Shown here piece after piece: positions 43,195 through 52,680 of a DNA stretch of 64,000 nucleotides. How positions within the stretch are numbered: the stretch's first letter is position 1; each line of letters begins with the position of its first letter. The position numbers and the translations under genes were made by a program. The DNA lies in assembly GCF_008729015.1 (NCBI RefSeq), contig NZ_RKSM01000001.1, positions 1,178,001 through 1,242,000 on the forward strand, read 5' to 3'. This DNA is from Haloarcula sp. CBA1129 (GTDB lineage Archaea; Halobacteriota; Halobacteria; Halobacteriales; Haloarculaceae). The notes beneath the pieces are model-generated. The model did not search any database. It was not told the origin of the DNA and worked only from the letters and a program-made list of their open reading frames with translations.

Positions 43195-44229
43195 TTACCC
43201 GCTGTCGGCGATTGCCTCGCCCGTCTCCAGTCCGTTGCGGAGCGCTGCGTGCAGTCGCCCCTCGCCGGCGACCCAGTCGCCGGCAAAGTACAGGTCATGC
43301 TCAGCCGCACACGACAGGAGGTCGTGGTCGACGTCGCCTTCGGGCTGGGAGTAGCGCCAGTGCTGGTGATCGGTCCAGTCCGGGTCGGACAGTCGGTCGT
43401 CGTCCAGCAGTCGCGCCGTCCGCGTTGCGATGTCTTCGATGAGCGTGTCGGGGTGCTCGTCGTAGTTCGCCACCGACCACGGTTCGTTCATTTGTACCAG
43501 CAGCAGCGACTCACCGTCAGGGACGTGGCCGTCCTTGCACTCCTCGCGGCCGATCCAGCCGATGTCGTGGTTCTTGTCGGCGTTGACCGCGGCGTACCAC
43601 GGCACGTCGAGTTCGAAGGGGTAGTGCAACACTCCCGCGATGACTGTCCGATAGGGGACCGACGCGATTTCCTGTCGTAGCTCCCGGCAGTCGTCGTGGT
43701 CCCACCGCGACTGCCCCAATAGGTCAGCCGTCTGTGGGGCCGGCGGTGTCAGCAGCGCGGCGTCGAAGTGCCCCAAGTCCGTTCCGTCGCCGTCTTCGAG
43801 CCGCCAGCCGTCGCGCTGTCGCTCCAGACGCTCGACCCGGACGCCGTTCTCCACGTCGGCGTTTGTTTCGTCGAACAGGCGCTTTGCGAGCTGTGTGATG
43901 CCCGCCTCGTACGTCCATTTGTGTTCGTCAGCATCCCGACCGGCGTCGATTTCACCGGTCCTGTCGAACGCGTACACTGGCTCCTCGATGTCGACGAGCC
44001 CCTCGGACGGGAGCGTCTCCGTGACCAGTTCCGTCACGCGGCCGTCGTCGGCCTTGAGATAGTTCGCGCCGTACTCGTACGTGCAGTCGCCGTGCCGCCG
44101 GGTCGCGGCGCGCCCGCAGACGCCGCGGCTCTTCTCGAACACCGTTACATCGACTTCCGCGTCGTGGAGCGCGTACGTTGCCGCCGCACCGGCACCACCG
44201 GCACCGACGACTGCGAGGTCACGAGCCAT
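43195..44229 (-). CDS. FAD-dependent amine-oxidase-like oxidoreductase
   Basis: A 344-residue protein with the dinucleotide motif LAVVGAGGAGAAATYAL and FEKSRGVCGRAATRR. YEYGANYLK follows, and the C-terminal FAD segment is LYFAGDWVAGEGRLHAALRNG. This is the layout of renalase-like NAD(P)/FAD oxidoreductases (often annotated as deoxyribodipyrimidine photolyase-related). The start at 44229 puts the nucleotide-binding strand at the N-terminus. Substrate unknown. Confidence 0.88.
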   Translation of the reverse strand: MARDLAVVGAGGAGAAATYALHDAEVDVTVFEKSRGVCGRAATRRHGDCTYEYGANYLKADDGRVTELVTETLPSEGLVDIEEPVYAFDRTGEIDAGRDADEHKWTYEAGITQLAKRLFDETNADVENGVRVERLERQRDGWRLEDGDGTDLGHFDAALLTPPAPQTADLLGQSRWDHDDCRELRQEIASVPYRTVIAGVLHYPFELDVPWYAAVNADKNHDIGWIGREECKDGHVPDGESLLLVQMNEPWSVANYDEHPDTLIEDIATRTARLLDDDRLSDPDWTDHQHWRYSQPEGDVDHDLLSCAAEHDLYFAGDWVAGEGRLHAALRNGLETGEAIADSG

Positions 44230-44427
44230 ACTTGCCAGTCGGACGGTATGAGTAAAAATCCACCACACAACCAGTTCGGACCGCCTTCCGAGAGTCCGAC
44301 TCAGCGGCCACTGGCGTCAGAGGTACCCACACTGCCGACAGCGAACGCGAACGCAGCACTGCCGAAAACGACAACAATAGCAACCGAGAGTAGTCTGCCC
44401 TCGCTCAGACAGGGTGGTCCGTGATCT

Positions 44428-47400
44428 CTACACTTTCTGACGAACTCGGACGAGGCCAGCAATCAGCGCCAGCACAAGTGCGACCAGTTGGACGGTGAAT
44501 CCGGGGCCGGACGCTGCGACCGTTTCCGCGGCTGGCTCCGCGCCGCCACCGCTTTTACCCGTTTTGTCAGTCCCGGATTCGGTTGCGCTCTGGGCTTGAT
44601 TCGAGCCGACACGCAGGTCACCGGCACTGACGCCGTTGACCGCGACGACGCCGTCGGCAGCCTCGAACTCCATCGTCACCGTACTCTCTTCGCCGGCGTT
44701 GAGCCGGACAGTCCGAGCGGCTACCGGATCGCCGTCAACGGTGACCGTCAGCGTCTGCTCGACAGTCTCCTCGGTCGGATTCCCGACTGTCGCTCGCACC
44801 GACGTGTTGAAGCCGGCCCGGACCCAGTCGGCCGTCACGGACGCATCGGTAATGGTGAGTTCTGCGGGCGTCGAGGTCGTCATATTCGTGTTCGAGGAGC
44901 CAACTGTCGTCTGAGTAGACGCATTAGCGACCGGGGAAACGACAGCGATGGTTGAGAGGGTGGGCGATGTCGCCTGAATAGAGCCGTTCGTCGCAGTAGC
45001 GGTGCTGGATAGCTGACGCCATGATTCGTTGTGGTACTGGAACACCCGGACGGCGTCCATCGAGCCGTTGGCTGGAAGCGCTGATTCGTTGAGCCGCAGG
45101 GTGTATTTCGCCCGGCTGATGACCGACGCGTTTGCGCCGGAGGTGATGGTTACGTACCCGCGCACACCGTCTTCCTGAACCGCGGCCATGCCGTTCGGTG
45201 TGGCGTGCGGGCCGAGCATTGTCGCGTTGAACCCCTCGCTTTCGTTGGTGACGTTGAGCGAGAGTTTCGAGAGCGTGAATGCCGGTGCGGTCTCGGACGG
45301 ACCGGAGCGGTTCAGCGACTGGGAGACCGTCGAGTTCGCAGCGTCGGCAGTCACCCGGACAGAGACCCCGTTGTCGAGCTGTGACTGTGATATAGCAGGG
45401 GCCTCTGCGCCGCCGCCGTCGTCGGTGTCGTCCGATTCGTCATCGAGACTGAACCCGCCGCCACCGCCGCCACCGCCACCACCGCCGTCGCTGCTGCTTT
45501 CAGCTTCAACGGCGAGCGTCTCGGTGGTGGCGTTGCCAATAGAAAGCGACCGGTTGCCCTCGTTGTCGAAGGAGATACTGAAGGTGACAGTTGCTGTCTC
45601 ACCGCCAGCGATGGGCCCGATAGTTTTGGATTTGAGCGTCTGGTTGTTCTCTGTGAGCGCCGCAGTGTAGTTCCCGCTCTCCGTGCCAATGTTTGCGACA
45701 GTGCCTGTCACGTCGACGGACTCACCGGTTTCGGCGGACGAATTACTCAGCCGTGCGTCGCGAACCTCGAACGTCGCCGGCTGGGTCACTGAAACGTTTC
45801 CGCCGGAGTTACCGTTGACTGCCACGTCGTACACACCCCCACTCTCGAAGACGTAGATGAAGGTGACCTCGGTCTGTTGACCGCCCGGGAGTGTGACGTT
45901 CGTCGTGTCCACGATATCGTCGTTGGTCTGCAGGCGCACCGGAGAGGTCCCTGTCTCGTCGCCGTCGTTGACGACCGTGGCAGTCACTTCGGTAGGCTCA
46001 CCTGTCCGAACACTCGTCCGGTTCAGTTCGACGGCAGCCGTGTCGAACGCAGCCGGCTCCCTGACTGTGACCGTCTGCGTCTCGTTACCGACCGTAAACT
46101 GGGACGTCCCGGACTCCTCGAACGTGTGCACGTACGTATCCGTCCCAGATTCATCCGGTGCAAGGTCGAACGAGACGGCGTCGACGGCTTTGTTCTCCGT
46201 TTCGATCCAGAACTCCTGCCCTGCGGTCACAGTCCCGTCGTTCCTAGCCGTCACCGTCAGCTCTGCTGCGCCGCCCCGGGTGACCGCTGTTCTGTTCCAC
46301 CTTGCGTCGGTGATCTGGATATCAGGCTGGCCGACGGTCAGGGTGCCAGCGGTGACGCCACCGACCGTGACCTCGTGGTCGCCCTCGTCAACAGCCCCTT
46401 CGAGTCGATAGAGGAGTGTCTCGTTGACTGTCTCACCGGCCGGGACCGCTACCGACCGCCCTCCGACCCGCGTGCCGCCGACTTCGATAGGAAGCGTGAT
46501 CGTCCCGTCCTGTCCGCCAGTGTTCTCCACCGTCACCCACAGTTCCGGCTCGCGGGTCCCGTAGCCACCCGTGTCCGTGTCAGTGTTGACCTGAGTGTCG
46601 AAGAGCCGGGCGTCCCGGATCTGGATCGATCCCTCGTCCGCAACTTCGACGGTCCCGACCGGCGCACCGTTTATCATCAGATCGTACGTGCCCTCGCTGT
46701 CGAAGGTCGGTGAGAACTCCAGTGTCTCCGTATCGCCGTTCTCGATTTCGACGGTTCGGGTGGCGATTTCGGAGCCATCAGCCTGCAGTATGACATCCTC
46801 TGTCGCCGTTCCGTCCCCGCTTCTGGGGTTTGCCATCCGAACCGTCAGTTCGACTGACTCACCCGTTACCGTTGATTCATCACTTAGCTGCGAGTAATCG
46901 ACGGTGAACCGCGTCGACTCCTCAATGGTGATAGTCGGGTTCGAACTCCCTCCGGGTCGCAGTTCGTACTCCCCAGCAGGTAGTTCGTCGAGGGCCCCAG
47001 TGTCCAGCGTCCACGAACTTGTTTCCGTCTCGCCGGCACCGACCTCAATGACGAGTTCGTTGACCATCTGCGACGTCTCAGTATCCGTGTTCTCAAGTAT
47101 CGGCGTGACGGTCAGGTCGCCGTTTTTTCCCCCGGTGTTTTCGAGCGTGTGAGTCACTTCGATGGATTCACCACGCGTGACGGTAGCCCGGTCGACTGTT
47201 GTCTCGGTGACCGTAATGTTTGCCGGTTCGACGACGGTCACCGTCCCAGCCGAGACACCGTCGACGGCGATGTCGTACTTGCCCGTGTCATCGAGCGCGA
47301 CAGGAACGGTCTCCGACGTCTGCTGATTACCGTCGACTGTAACGTCAATCTGGCTCACTTGCTCGCCGTTCGCTGTGACGGCGACCTGTTCCGTACCATT

Positions 47401-47643
47401 ACGGCTTCCAGTGTTTTCAGCCGTGAACTCTACTTGGAACTCAACGCCGGAGACGACCGAAAACGGCGCAGCGTACGTACCAGAGCTGTTGGTCTTTGTC
47501 GTCGAAGCGTCGGTCACCTCGATAGTCGCTGTCCCGTGATTGGACGCAGCCGCGATACCCGGCCCAAACGCCGGGGCCGTCGACACCGCAACCACGGCTA
47601 GTAGCGTCATCGCGGTTAGCCACAGGCCCGTAATCTTACCCAT
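44428..47643 (-). CDS. Large CARDB-repeat surface protein with PGF-CTERM-type anchor
   Basis: A 1071-residue secreted protein. A signal peptide (ITGLWLTAMTLLAVVAVSTA) leads to seven CARDB-like immunoglobulin modules of about 90 residues. These begin with ITDARWNRTAVTRG-type strands and include ENTGGKNGD or ENTGGQDGT loops. A run of nine glycines near residue 720 opens a PGF-pre-PGF domain (LDNGVSVRVTADAANST, YTLRLNESALPANG), and an eighth CARDB module follows. The end, PGFTVQLVALVLALIAG then RVRQ, is a PGF-CTERM-type sorting signal for archaeosortase A. Many NxS/T sites predict glycosylation. It is a probable adhesin or cell-wall protein. Confidence 0.88.
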   Translation of the reverse strand: MGKITGLWLTAMTLLAVVAVSTAPAFGPGIAAASNHGTATIEVTDASTTKTNSSGTYAAPFSVVSGVEFQVEFTAENTGSRNGTEQVAVTANGEQVSQIDVTVDGNQQTSETVPVALDDTGKYDIAVDGVSAGTVTVVEPANITVTETTVDRATVTRGESIEVTHTLENTGGKNGDLTVTPILENTDTETSQMVNELVIEVGAGETETSSWTLDTGALDELPAGEYELRPGGSSNPTITIEESTRFTVDYSQLSDESTVTGESVELTVRMANPRSGDGTATEDVILQADGSEIATRTVEIENGDTETLEFSPTFDSEGTYDLMINGAPVGTVEVADEGSIQIRDARLFDTQVNTDTDTGGYGTREPELWVTVENTGGQDGTITLPIEVGGTRVGGRSVAVPAGETVNETLLYRLEGAVDEGDHEVTVGGVTAGTLTVGQPDIQITDARWNRTAVTRGGAAELTVTARNDGTVTAGQEFWIETENKAVDAVSFDLAPDESGTDTYVHTFEESGTSQFTVGNETQTVTVREPAAFDTAAVELNRTSVRTGEPTEVTATVVNDGDETGTSPVRLQTNDDIVDTTNVTLPGGQQTEVTFIYVFESGGVYDVAVNGNSGGNVSVTQPATFEVRDARLSNSSAETGESVDVTGTVANIGTESGNYTAALTENNQTLKSKTIGPIAGGETATVTFSISFDNEGNRSLSIGNATTETLAVEAESSSDGGGGGGGGGGGFSLDDESDDTDDGGGAEAPAISQSQLDNGVSVRVTADAANSTVSQSLNRSGPSETAPAFTLSKLSLNVTNESEGFNATMLGPHATPNGMAAVQEDGVRGYVTITSGANASVISRAKYTLRLNESALPANGSMDAVRVFQYHNESWRQLSSTATATNGSIQATSPTLSTIAVVSPVANASTQTTVGSSNTNMTTSTPAELTITDASVTADWVRAGFNTSVRATVGNPTEETVEQTLTVTVDGDPVAARTVRLNAGEESTVTMEFEAADGVVAVNGVSAGDLRVGSNQAQSATESGTDKTGKSGGGAEPAAETVAASGPGFTVQLVALVLALIAGLVRVRQKV

Positions 47644-47993
47644 GGGTTGCCGGATGACAGTATGGTAATTAGTTAGCAGGAACGAATCGCAAAGTAAGGT
47701 GTTATTATCGCGTTTCCCGTCCGTTACCGCCGGTCTAGTCTAATAAGGGCGAAAGTGTGGCCTTACTGGTAAGGCCCTGTTCGGCCAACTCGGCCTGCGC
47801 GGTTGGTGTGTCGGTATACATATAGTACCTCAAATGAGTGTCATTGTTTCAATCTTCGGCCGTCATCCGTGGCGCGATAAAGAGAACCCCTGCTGAGCGG
47901 ACACACAACAGCGCGGTTCTGGAGAAAGGACCTCTCGACAAAACTTCAGTCACGCACCTGCGGAGCTGAGCGGAAAATCAGGTCGGAAGCCTC
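47644..47993. other. Intergenic region between the surface protein and elp3
   Basis: AT-rich for its first 60 bp, where the surface-protein promoter must lie. It holds one strong dyad (47759-47776) and a TATA-like TATACATATAG near 47816 on the plus strand. That element is followed by a 20-codon ORF (47834-47896), which I do not accept as a gene on present evidence. Confidence 0.5.
47759..47776. promoter_or_regulatory. Perfect dyad GGCCTTAC-TG-GTAAGGCC
   Basis: Eight-base arms separated by two bases, about 116 bp upstream of the surface-protein start. The tight spacer favours an operator for a dimeric regulator over a transcript hairpin. No matching site was found elsewhere by eye. Confidence 0.5.
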
Positions 47994-49649
47994 TCAGAGG
48001 CGTTTGCTCACGTATGGACCGTCCTGCTTGTAGCCCAACTTCTCTCGGTAGTACTGTCGGACACCGATACCGGAAATAACAGCCAGCTTCGGGAAACCGG
48101 CATCTCTGGCCATCTCCTCTGCTTTTTCCAGCAATTTCTTCCCATAGCCCTTGTGCTGGTGGTCCTCGTCGGCCCCCTCCTGTCCGACACCGACGGCGTT
48201 GCCGTAAACGTGGAGTTCGCGCACGATTGCGGCGTCCTGTAGCTCCCGGCGCACCGGGTCGTTGGGGAACCGAAGCCGACAGAAGCCGACGAGTACGTCG
48301 TTGTCGAAGTCCTCGAAGGAGATGAAATGCTCCGTGCCGCCACAGGCTTCGTAGGTCATGACGTCGAGTTCGATATTCTCGGCGGCGTCGTCGCTGTGGC
48401 CAGCCTCCCGACAGCGGATACAGTCACACGACCAGCCGTGTTCTTCCATCCGCTTCCAAGCGAGTTGCCGGAGGTTCGACTTCCAGACCCCGCCTTCGAT
48501 GAAATCGGCCGGGATGTCCCGTTGGACGCGCTGGAGGCGGGTGTAACGGGGAATCATATCCTTGATTTCGGCGACCAGTTCGGCGGCCTCATCGTTGTCT
48601 AGCGGGTCGAATTCGTCCTTGCGATACCAGTCGTAAGTGACAGTCCCCTCGACGATCAGCGTCGGGTAGATTTTGAGATAGTCGGGCCGCCAGTCGGTCT
48701 CGTCGAAAATGCGCCGGAAGTCCTCCAGACACATCTCCTTGGACATCCCGGGCTGGCCCGGCATCATGTGGAAGCCGACCTTGAATCCCGAGTCACGCAG
48801 TCGGCGGTTCGCGTCGATGGAGGCTTGGACGCCGTGTCCGCGGTGCATCTCGCGATTGATGCGCTCGAACGTCGTCTGGACGCCCACTTCGACTTTCGTG
48901 CCGCCGAGGTCGAGCATCCGGTCGATCTGTTCTGGGTCACACCAGTCGGGCTTGGTCTCGAACGTCGTCGCGACGTTACGCACGTCGGCGGTCTCGTTCT
49001 CCGCGATGACGTCCTCCAGATAGCGGAACTCGTAGTCGTCTTCGGCGAAGCTCACGTCCTCGGCAGGCGTCGGCTCTCCGTCCACGTCGAAGTCGTTCAT
49101 CGCCTCCAAGGCTCGCTTGACGAACCACTCTTGGTAGTCGTGGCTTCGGGCGGTCATCGTCCCGCCCATCACGATGAGTTCGGCCTTGTCGACGGGATGG
49201 CCAATCTCTCGGAGTTGGTTGAGCCGGAGGGTGACCTGCCCGTAGGGGTCGTAGTCGTTCTGCTCACCGCGTGCAGCCGCGGGCTCGTGGCCAGTGTAGG
49301 ACTGGGCGGACGAAAACTCGGAATCCGGGCCGCCGGGACAGTACAGACACTTCCCGTGGGGACACCGCTCGGGCGAGGTCATAATCGCAATCGGGGACAC
49401 ACCCGAGGCAGTCCGCACCGGCTTGCGCTGGAGAACCTCCTCCAGTACTTCGCGGTGCTCCTGTGGCGCGTAATCGAGCAGTTCGGAGTTTTTCGGCACT
49501 TTCGGCGCGGAGTACTCCCGACACACGTCGATCTTGGCCGATTCGACGTCGTCGCGCTCGACCTCGCCTGCGAGAATCCGGTCGACCAGCTCCGCACACA
49601 CCTGCTGGAAGGTCTCTGTCTCGTCTGGGTCCGGCGTCTCCGTGCTCAT
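47994..49649 (-). CDS. elp3: Elp3 tRNA-modifying radical SAM/acetyltransferase
   Basis: A 551-residue enzyme that starts xcm5 modification of U34 in tRNA. The radical SAM cluster motif is CPHGKCLYCPGGP (Cx4Cx2C). A TRHGYQ-like region (MTARSHDYQEWFVKRAL) and KVEVGVQTTFERINREMHRG follow. A C-terminal GNAT domain has EHFISFEDFDNDVLVGF and HQHKGYGKKLLEKAEEMA. Full length, all key residues visible. It diverges from a tiny 44-codon gene across a 107-bp gap. Confidence 0.95.
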   Translation of the reverse strand: MSTETPDPDETETFQQVCAELVDRILAGEVERDDVESAKIDVCREYSAPKVPKNSELLDYAPQEHREVLEEVLQRKPVRTASGVSPIAIMTSPERCPHGKCLYCPGGPDSEFSSAQSYTGHEPAAARGEQNDYDPYGQVTLRLNQLREIGHPVDKAELIVMGGTMTARSHDYQEWFVKRALEAMNDFDVDGEPTPAEDVSFAEDDYEFRYLEDVIAENETADVRNVATTFETKPDWCDPEQIDRMLDLGGTKVEVGVQTTFERINREMHRGHGVQASIDANRRLRDSGFKVGFHMMPGQPGMSKEMCLEDFRRIFDETDWRPDYLKIYPTLIVEGTVTYDWYRKDEFDPLDNDEAAELVAEIKDMIPRYTRLQRVQRDIPADFIEGGVWKSNLRQLAWKRMEEHGWSCDCIRCREAGHSDDAAENIELDVMTYEACGGTEHFISFEDFDNDVLVGFCRLRFPNDPVRRELQDAAIVRELHVYGNAVGVGQEGADEDHQHKGYGKKLLEKAEEMARDAGFPKLAVISGIGVRQYYREKLGYKQDGPYVSKRL

Positions 49650-49756
49650 CGGCGTTGTGCGAAATCGGCGTTTCGCCCGAATAAGCGTGTCGCTCGGGTA
49701 TCGTCAGCGACGGGGGTGGCCGTGGGGTTCATTATGCTGTCACACCAACCGAAAGT

Positions 49757-49891
49757 ATGGATAGCGAAACGGACGACACCGAGAGTCCCGACCGGCCGAC
49801 CTTCCGCGGCTGCGTGTTCTGTTACAGCGCTGAGTGGGCGTATTACGGTGCGAAGAAGGCAGCCCGGTCCGTCTCAGCCACTGAGACGTAG
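49757..49891 (+). CDS. Tiny CxxC protein, divergent from elp3
   Basis: A 44-residue ORF with an acidic start (MDSETDDTESPDRP), a single CxxC in FRGCVFCYSAEWAYYGA and a basic-polar end. Codon use is GC-rich at third positions as in neighbouring genes, and the ATG lies 107 bp from the elp3 start. I recall similar small CxxC proteins in haloarchaea but cannot name a family. A single CxxC suggests dimeric zinc binding or a redox function. Confidence 0.6.
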   Translation: MDSETDDTESPDRPTFRGCVFCYSAEWAYYGAKKAARSVSATET

Positions 49892-50256
49892 CGTAACTGG
49901 AGTCGCGGTTGGGAGCTAGCGGGCAGCTGAAGACAGCCCTAGACCGTCAGACAGTGCCTCGATATGCTGACCCCGTTATTTCAACTGATACTGCCGGGCG
50001 AGTATTCTGTGTTTGAACGCAGCGTGTGAGTGCCCGTTGAGGCGGCGGTGCTGGGCTGAGATCACTATCGGCGGTCCGCTGGGTCGTGAACGCTCCGTCG
50101 TGCTGCGACCACCAACGAGCGGAATCGGCAGACAGTGTCCGTTCTGAGAGCGACGATAGGTTCCTTCGATGTGTTGAGCCCGTAGTGATACCGTACTTCA
50201 GGGACTGATAATCTGCGCGAAAGGGTTAATTTGTGGTACTCAAACCATGTGTACGT
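49892..50256. other. Intergenic region before the transducer gene
   Basis: No supported gene on either strand; the 66-codon minus frame at 50065-50265 reads against the transducer promoter and has no domain-like sequence. A TATA-like TTAATTTG at about 50226 lies 30 bp before the transducer ATG, consistent with a leaderless transcript. Confidence 0.5.
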
Positions 50257-52149
50257 ATGGCGCAATCAACGGGAGATGTCGGTCACACAACAAACAGCGA
50301 CCCAAGCGTAGCTAAGCGGTTGAAAAGCTTCGTCTCGTATATCCCGAACGGCTCGACAATCCCGGACAAACAGTGGCGCAACCGACACCGGAGCGTAGTG
50401 CTCGTCACACTGCTCCATATCCCGTTCCTGTTCGGGCTGGGCATCTACACTGGGGCGACTCCGATAGCGGAAGCGCAAATCCCTGCGACCGCGCTACCTC
50501 GGGTACTGCTACTCTGTGGGGTTATATTCGCCCTGTCTGCAGGGAGCCTCATCACTCGGTTCAGGCGGCGTGTCAGGACAATCCTCTCAGTCACGGCGGT
50601 GTTCGTGTCGTCACTGGCGCTTGTTCAATTCTCCGGCGGCTATATCGAAGCCCATTTCCACTTCTTCGTCGGGATGGCGATAGTTGCCGTGTACGAGGAC
50701 TGGGTCCCGTTCTTGTGGGGGCTGGGCTATGTCGTTCTCACCCACGGATACTTCGGGACCATTGACCCGAGTCGCGTCTACAATCACACAGCAGCGGTCA
50801 ACAACCCATGGGCATGGGGGTTTATTCACGGTGGGTTCGTGCTGATGCTGTGCGTTGCCCTCGTCAACAACTGGGTGTCAACCGAGCGATCACGCGAGAA
50901 ATCCCAAGCACGTTTTGAGGAAGCCGAGCAGCGTGCCTCAGAGATCGATGACCTCCAAGCCAAGCAAGAGGAGATAGAGCGGAAACGCGCCGAGGCGAAA
51001 GAGGCTCGTGAGAAGGCGGAGGAGAAAATGCAGGCAGTCGAGCGGCAAAACACTGAACTTCAGGACACGGCCGGCAGATTCAGTGAGGCCATGGCGGCCG
51101 CTGCCGACGGTGACCTGACGGTTCGTGTTGACCCTGACGTGGCCGACAACGAAGCGATGGCACAGATCGCCGAGTCGTTCAACAAGATGATGACGGAGAC
51201 GGAGTCGGCGATAGAGGACATACAAACGTTCTCCCAAGAGGTTACGTCGACAAGCGATCAGGTCTCGGCCGGTGCTAACGAGGCGACGGGGGCCAGCGAA
51301 GACATGAGCGAATCGATTCAGGGCATCGCTAGCGGGGCGGCCGACCAGCGGGAAATGCTCGAAACGGTCTCGGGCGAGATGACCGACCTGTCGGCGACCG
51401 TCGAAGAGGTCGCCGCGTCCGCCGAAACCGTCGCTGAACGGTCCCGTGAGACGGCCGAAATCGCGGACGCCGGCGAAGAGACGGCAGAAGAAGCTATCGA
51501 GGGCTCTCGTGAGGTCCAAGCCGCTATCGACTCGACGGTCGAGAACGTGGAGCGACTGGACGAGAAGATGGCCGAAATCGGCGAGATCGTGGATCTCATC
51601 GGCGACATCGCCGAGCAGACAAATATGCTGGCCCTGAACGCCAACATCGAGGCAGCACGGGCTGGCAACGGGTCGGGCGGCGACGGGTTCGCCGTCGTCG
51701 CGGACGAGGTCAAACAGCTAGCCGAGGAGACACAGGCCTCGGCGACCGAGATCGAACAGCTCATCGCGGAGACTCAGGCCCAGACCGAAACCACGGTCAC
51801 AGAGGCACGGGAGGCCAAACAGGATATGCAAGAGAGTACCGAAGCTGTCGAGGACGTCGTCGACACGTTCACGCAAGTGGCCGAGAACGCCGAGGCGACC
51901 GACAACGGCATTCAGGAGATCAGCGACACGACCGACGATCAGGCGGCCACAACAGAGGAGGTGGTGTCGATGGTCGAGGAAGCCGTGGACATCAGCGAGG
52001 CGACCGCTGCCGAGACCGAAACCGCGTCCGCGACCGCTCAGGAACAGGCCGCGTCTATGTCGCAGGTCAGCGCCAGCATCGAGTCGCTCGCCAAGCAGTC
52101 CGAGCGGCTCCAGACGCTGCTGTCGGAGTTCGACGTCGGTAGCCGGTAA
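50257..52149 (+). CDS. Methyl-accepting chemotaxis-type transducer with multi-helix membrane sensor
   Basis: A 630-residue protein. Residues 40-205 form about six membrane helices and include the motif [21 protein letters not shown]. It resembles an input module seen in bacterial chemoreceptors and kinases whose ligand is unknown. A coiled coil and HAMP region follow ([20 protein letters not shown]). The signalling hairpin tip, which binds CheA and CheW, is near [18 protein letters not shown]. It lacks a large extracellular ligand domain, so sensing should occur in or near the membrane. No che genes are in the window. Start at MAQSTGDVG. Confidence 0.9.
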   Translation: MAQSTGDVGHTTNSDPSVAKRLKSFVSYIPNGSTIPDKQWRNRHRSVVLVTLLHIPFLFGLGIYTGATPIAEAQIPATALPRVLLLCGVIFALSAGSLITRFRRRVRTILSVTAVFVSSLALVQFSGGYIEAHFHFFVGMAIVAVYEDWVPFLWGLGYVVLTHGYFGTIDPSRVYNHTAAVNNPWAWGFIHGGFVLMLCVALVNNWVSTERSREKSQARFEEAEQRASEIDDLQAKQEEIERKRAEAKEAREKAEEKMQAVERQNTELQDTAGRFSEAMAAAADGDLTVRVDPDVADNEAMAQIAESFNKMMTETESAIEDIQTFSQEVTSTSDQVSAGANEATGASEDMSESIQGIASGAADQREMLETVSGEMTDLSATVEEVAASAETVAERSRETAEIADAGEETAEEAIEGSREVQAAIDSTVENVERLDEKMAEIGEIVDLIGDIAEQTNMLALNANIEAARAGNGSGGDGFAVVADEVKQLAEETQASATEIEQLIAETQAQTETTVTEAREAKQDMQESTEAVEDVVDTFTQVAENAEATDNGIQEISDTTDDQAATTEEVVSMVEEAVDISEATAAETETASATAQEQAASMSQVSASIESLAKQSERLQTLLSEFDVGSR

Positions 52150-52151
52150 GC

Positions 52152-52640
52152 TCACTCGTCCCAGTACTCTTTTTCGGCGTTGCTATCAAGATACGTCGAC
52201 AGCGTCCGGTCCGCTTTCTCGCCGCCCGGCGGTGAGCCCGCGTACAGCCCGACCATCTCCCGGTCGGGATAGACGGTGATATCCGGCTCCTCCATCGTCG
52301 AGACCATCAGCAGCCTGAGTTCGGACTCGCCGGCTTCGATCTCGTGTGCGCTCTCCTCGCCGGCCGGCAGCGCGACATAATCGCCCGGTTCGAGGTCGTG
52401 CTCGTCGGCGTCAGGACCGAGCCGGAGCGTTCCCGTTCCTCCGCGGACGAATATCGCTTCCTCGTTGCCCTCGTGGTAGTGGCGCACCCAGAGCCGCTTG
52501 CCCGGCGGGACGGCGTAGAGGCTCGCGCCGAGTTTCTCGCCACCTGCGGCGGCACCGAGCTGCTTTCGCCTGAACGTCCGGTCGCCGTGGTCGTGGTCGG
52601 TCCAGTCGAGGTCGGCTTCGTTGACGGGGCCGTCGCTCAT
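52152..52640 (-). CDS. Cupin-domain protein
   Basis: A 162-residue single-domain cupin. Motif 1 is RHYHEGNEEAIFVRGGTGTLRLG (His, His, Glu; shortened to HYHEGNEEAIFV) and motif 2 is LPAGEESAHEIEAG with its His. It probably binds a divalent metal. It converges on the transducer gene, with a 2-bp gap between stops. Enzymatic or sensory role unknown. Confidence 0.87.
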   Translation of the reverse strand: MSDGPVNEADLDWTDHDHGDRTFRRKQLGAAAGGEKLGASLYAVPPGKRLWVRHYHEGNEEAIFVRGGTGTLRLGPDADEHDLEPGDYVALPAGEESAHEIEAGESELRLLMVSTMEEPDITVYPDREMVGLYAGSPPGGEKADRTLSTYLDSNAEKEYWDE

Positions 52641-52680
52641 ACCCGAGCAGATAGCCGGCGGGGAGAAAAAATTGCCTGCG

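Noticed and set aside
42157-43680. 507-codon plus-strand ORF
   Set aside because: Antisense shadow of rqcH and the FAD oxidoreductase gene.
44301-44408. Minus-strand frame with a helix-like stretch between the surface protein and the FAD oxidoreductase
   Set aside because: It reads like one membrane helix but has no ATG, GTG or TTG start; kept only as a note.
47834-47896. 20-codon ORF after a TATA-like element
   Set aside because: Too short to support without conservation data; could be a leader peptide but nothing lies downstream on the same strand.
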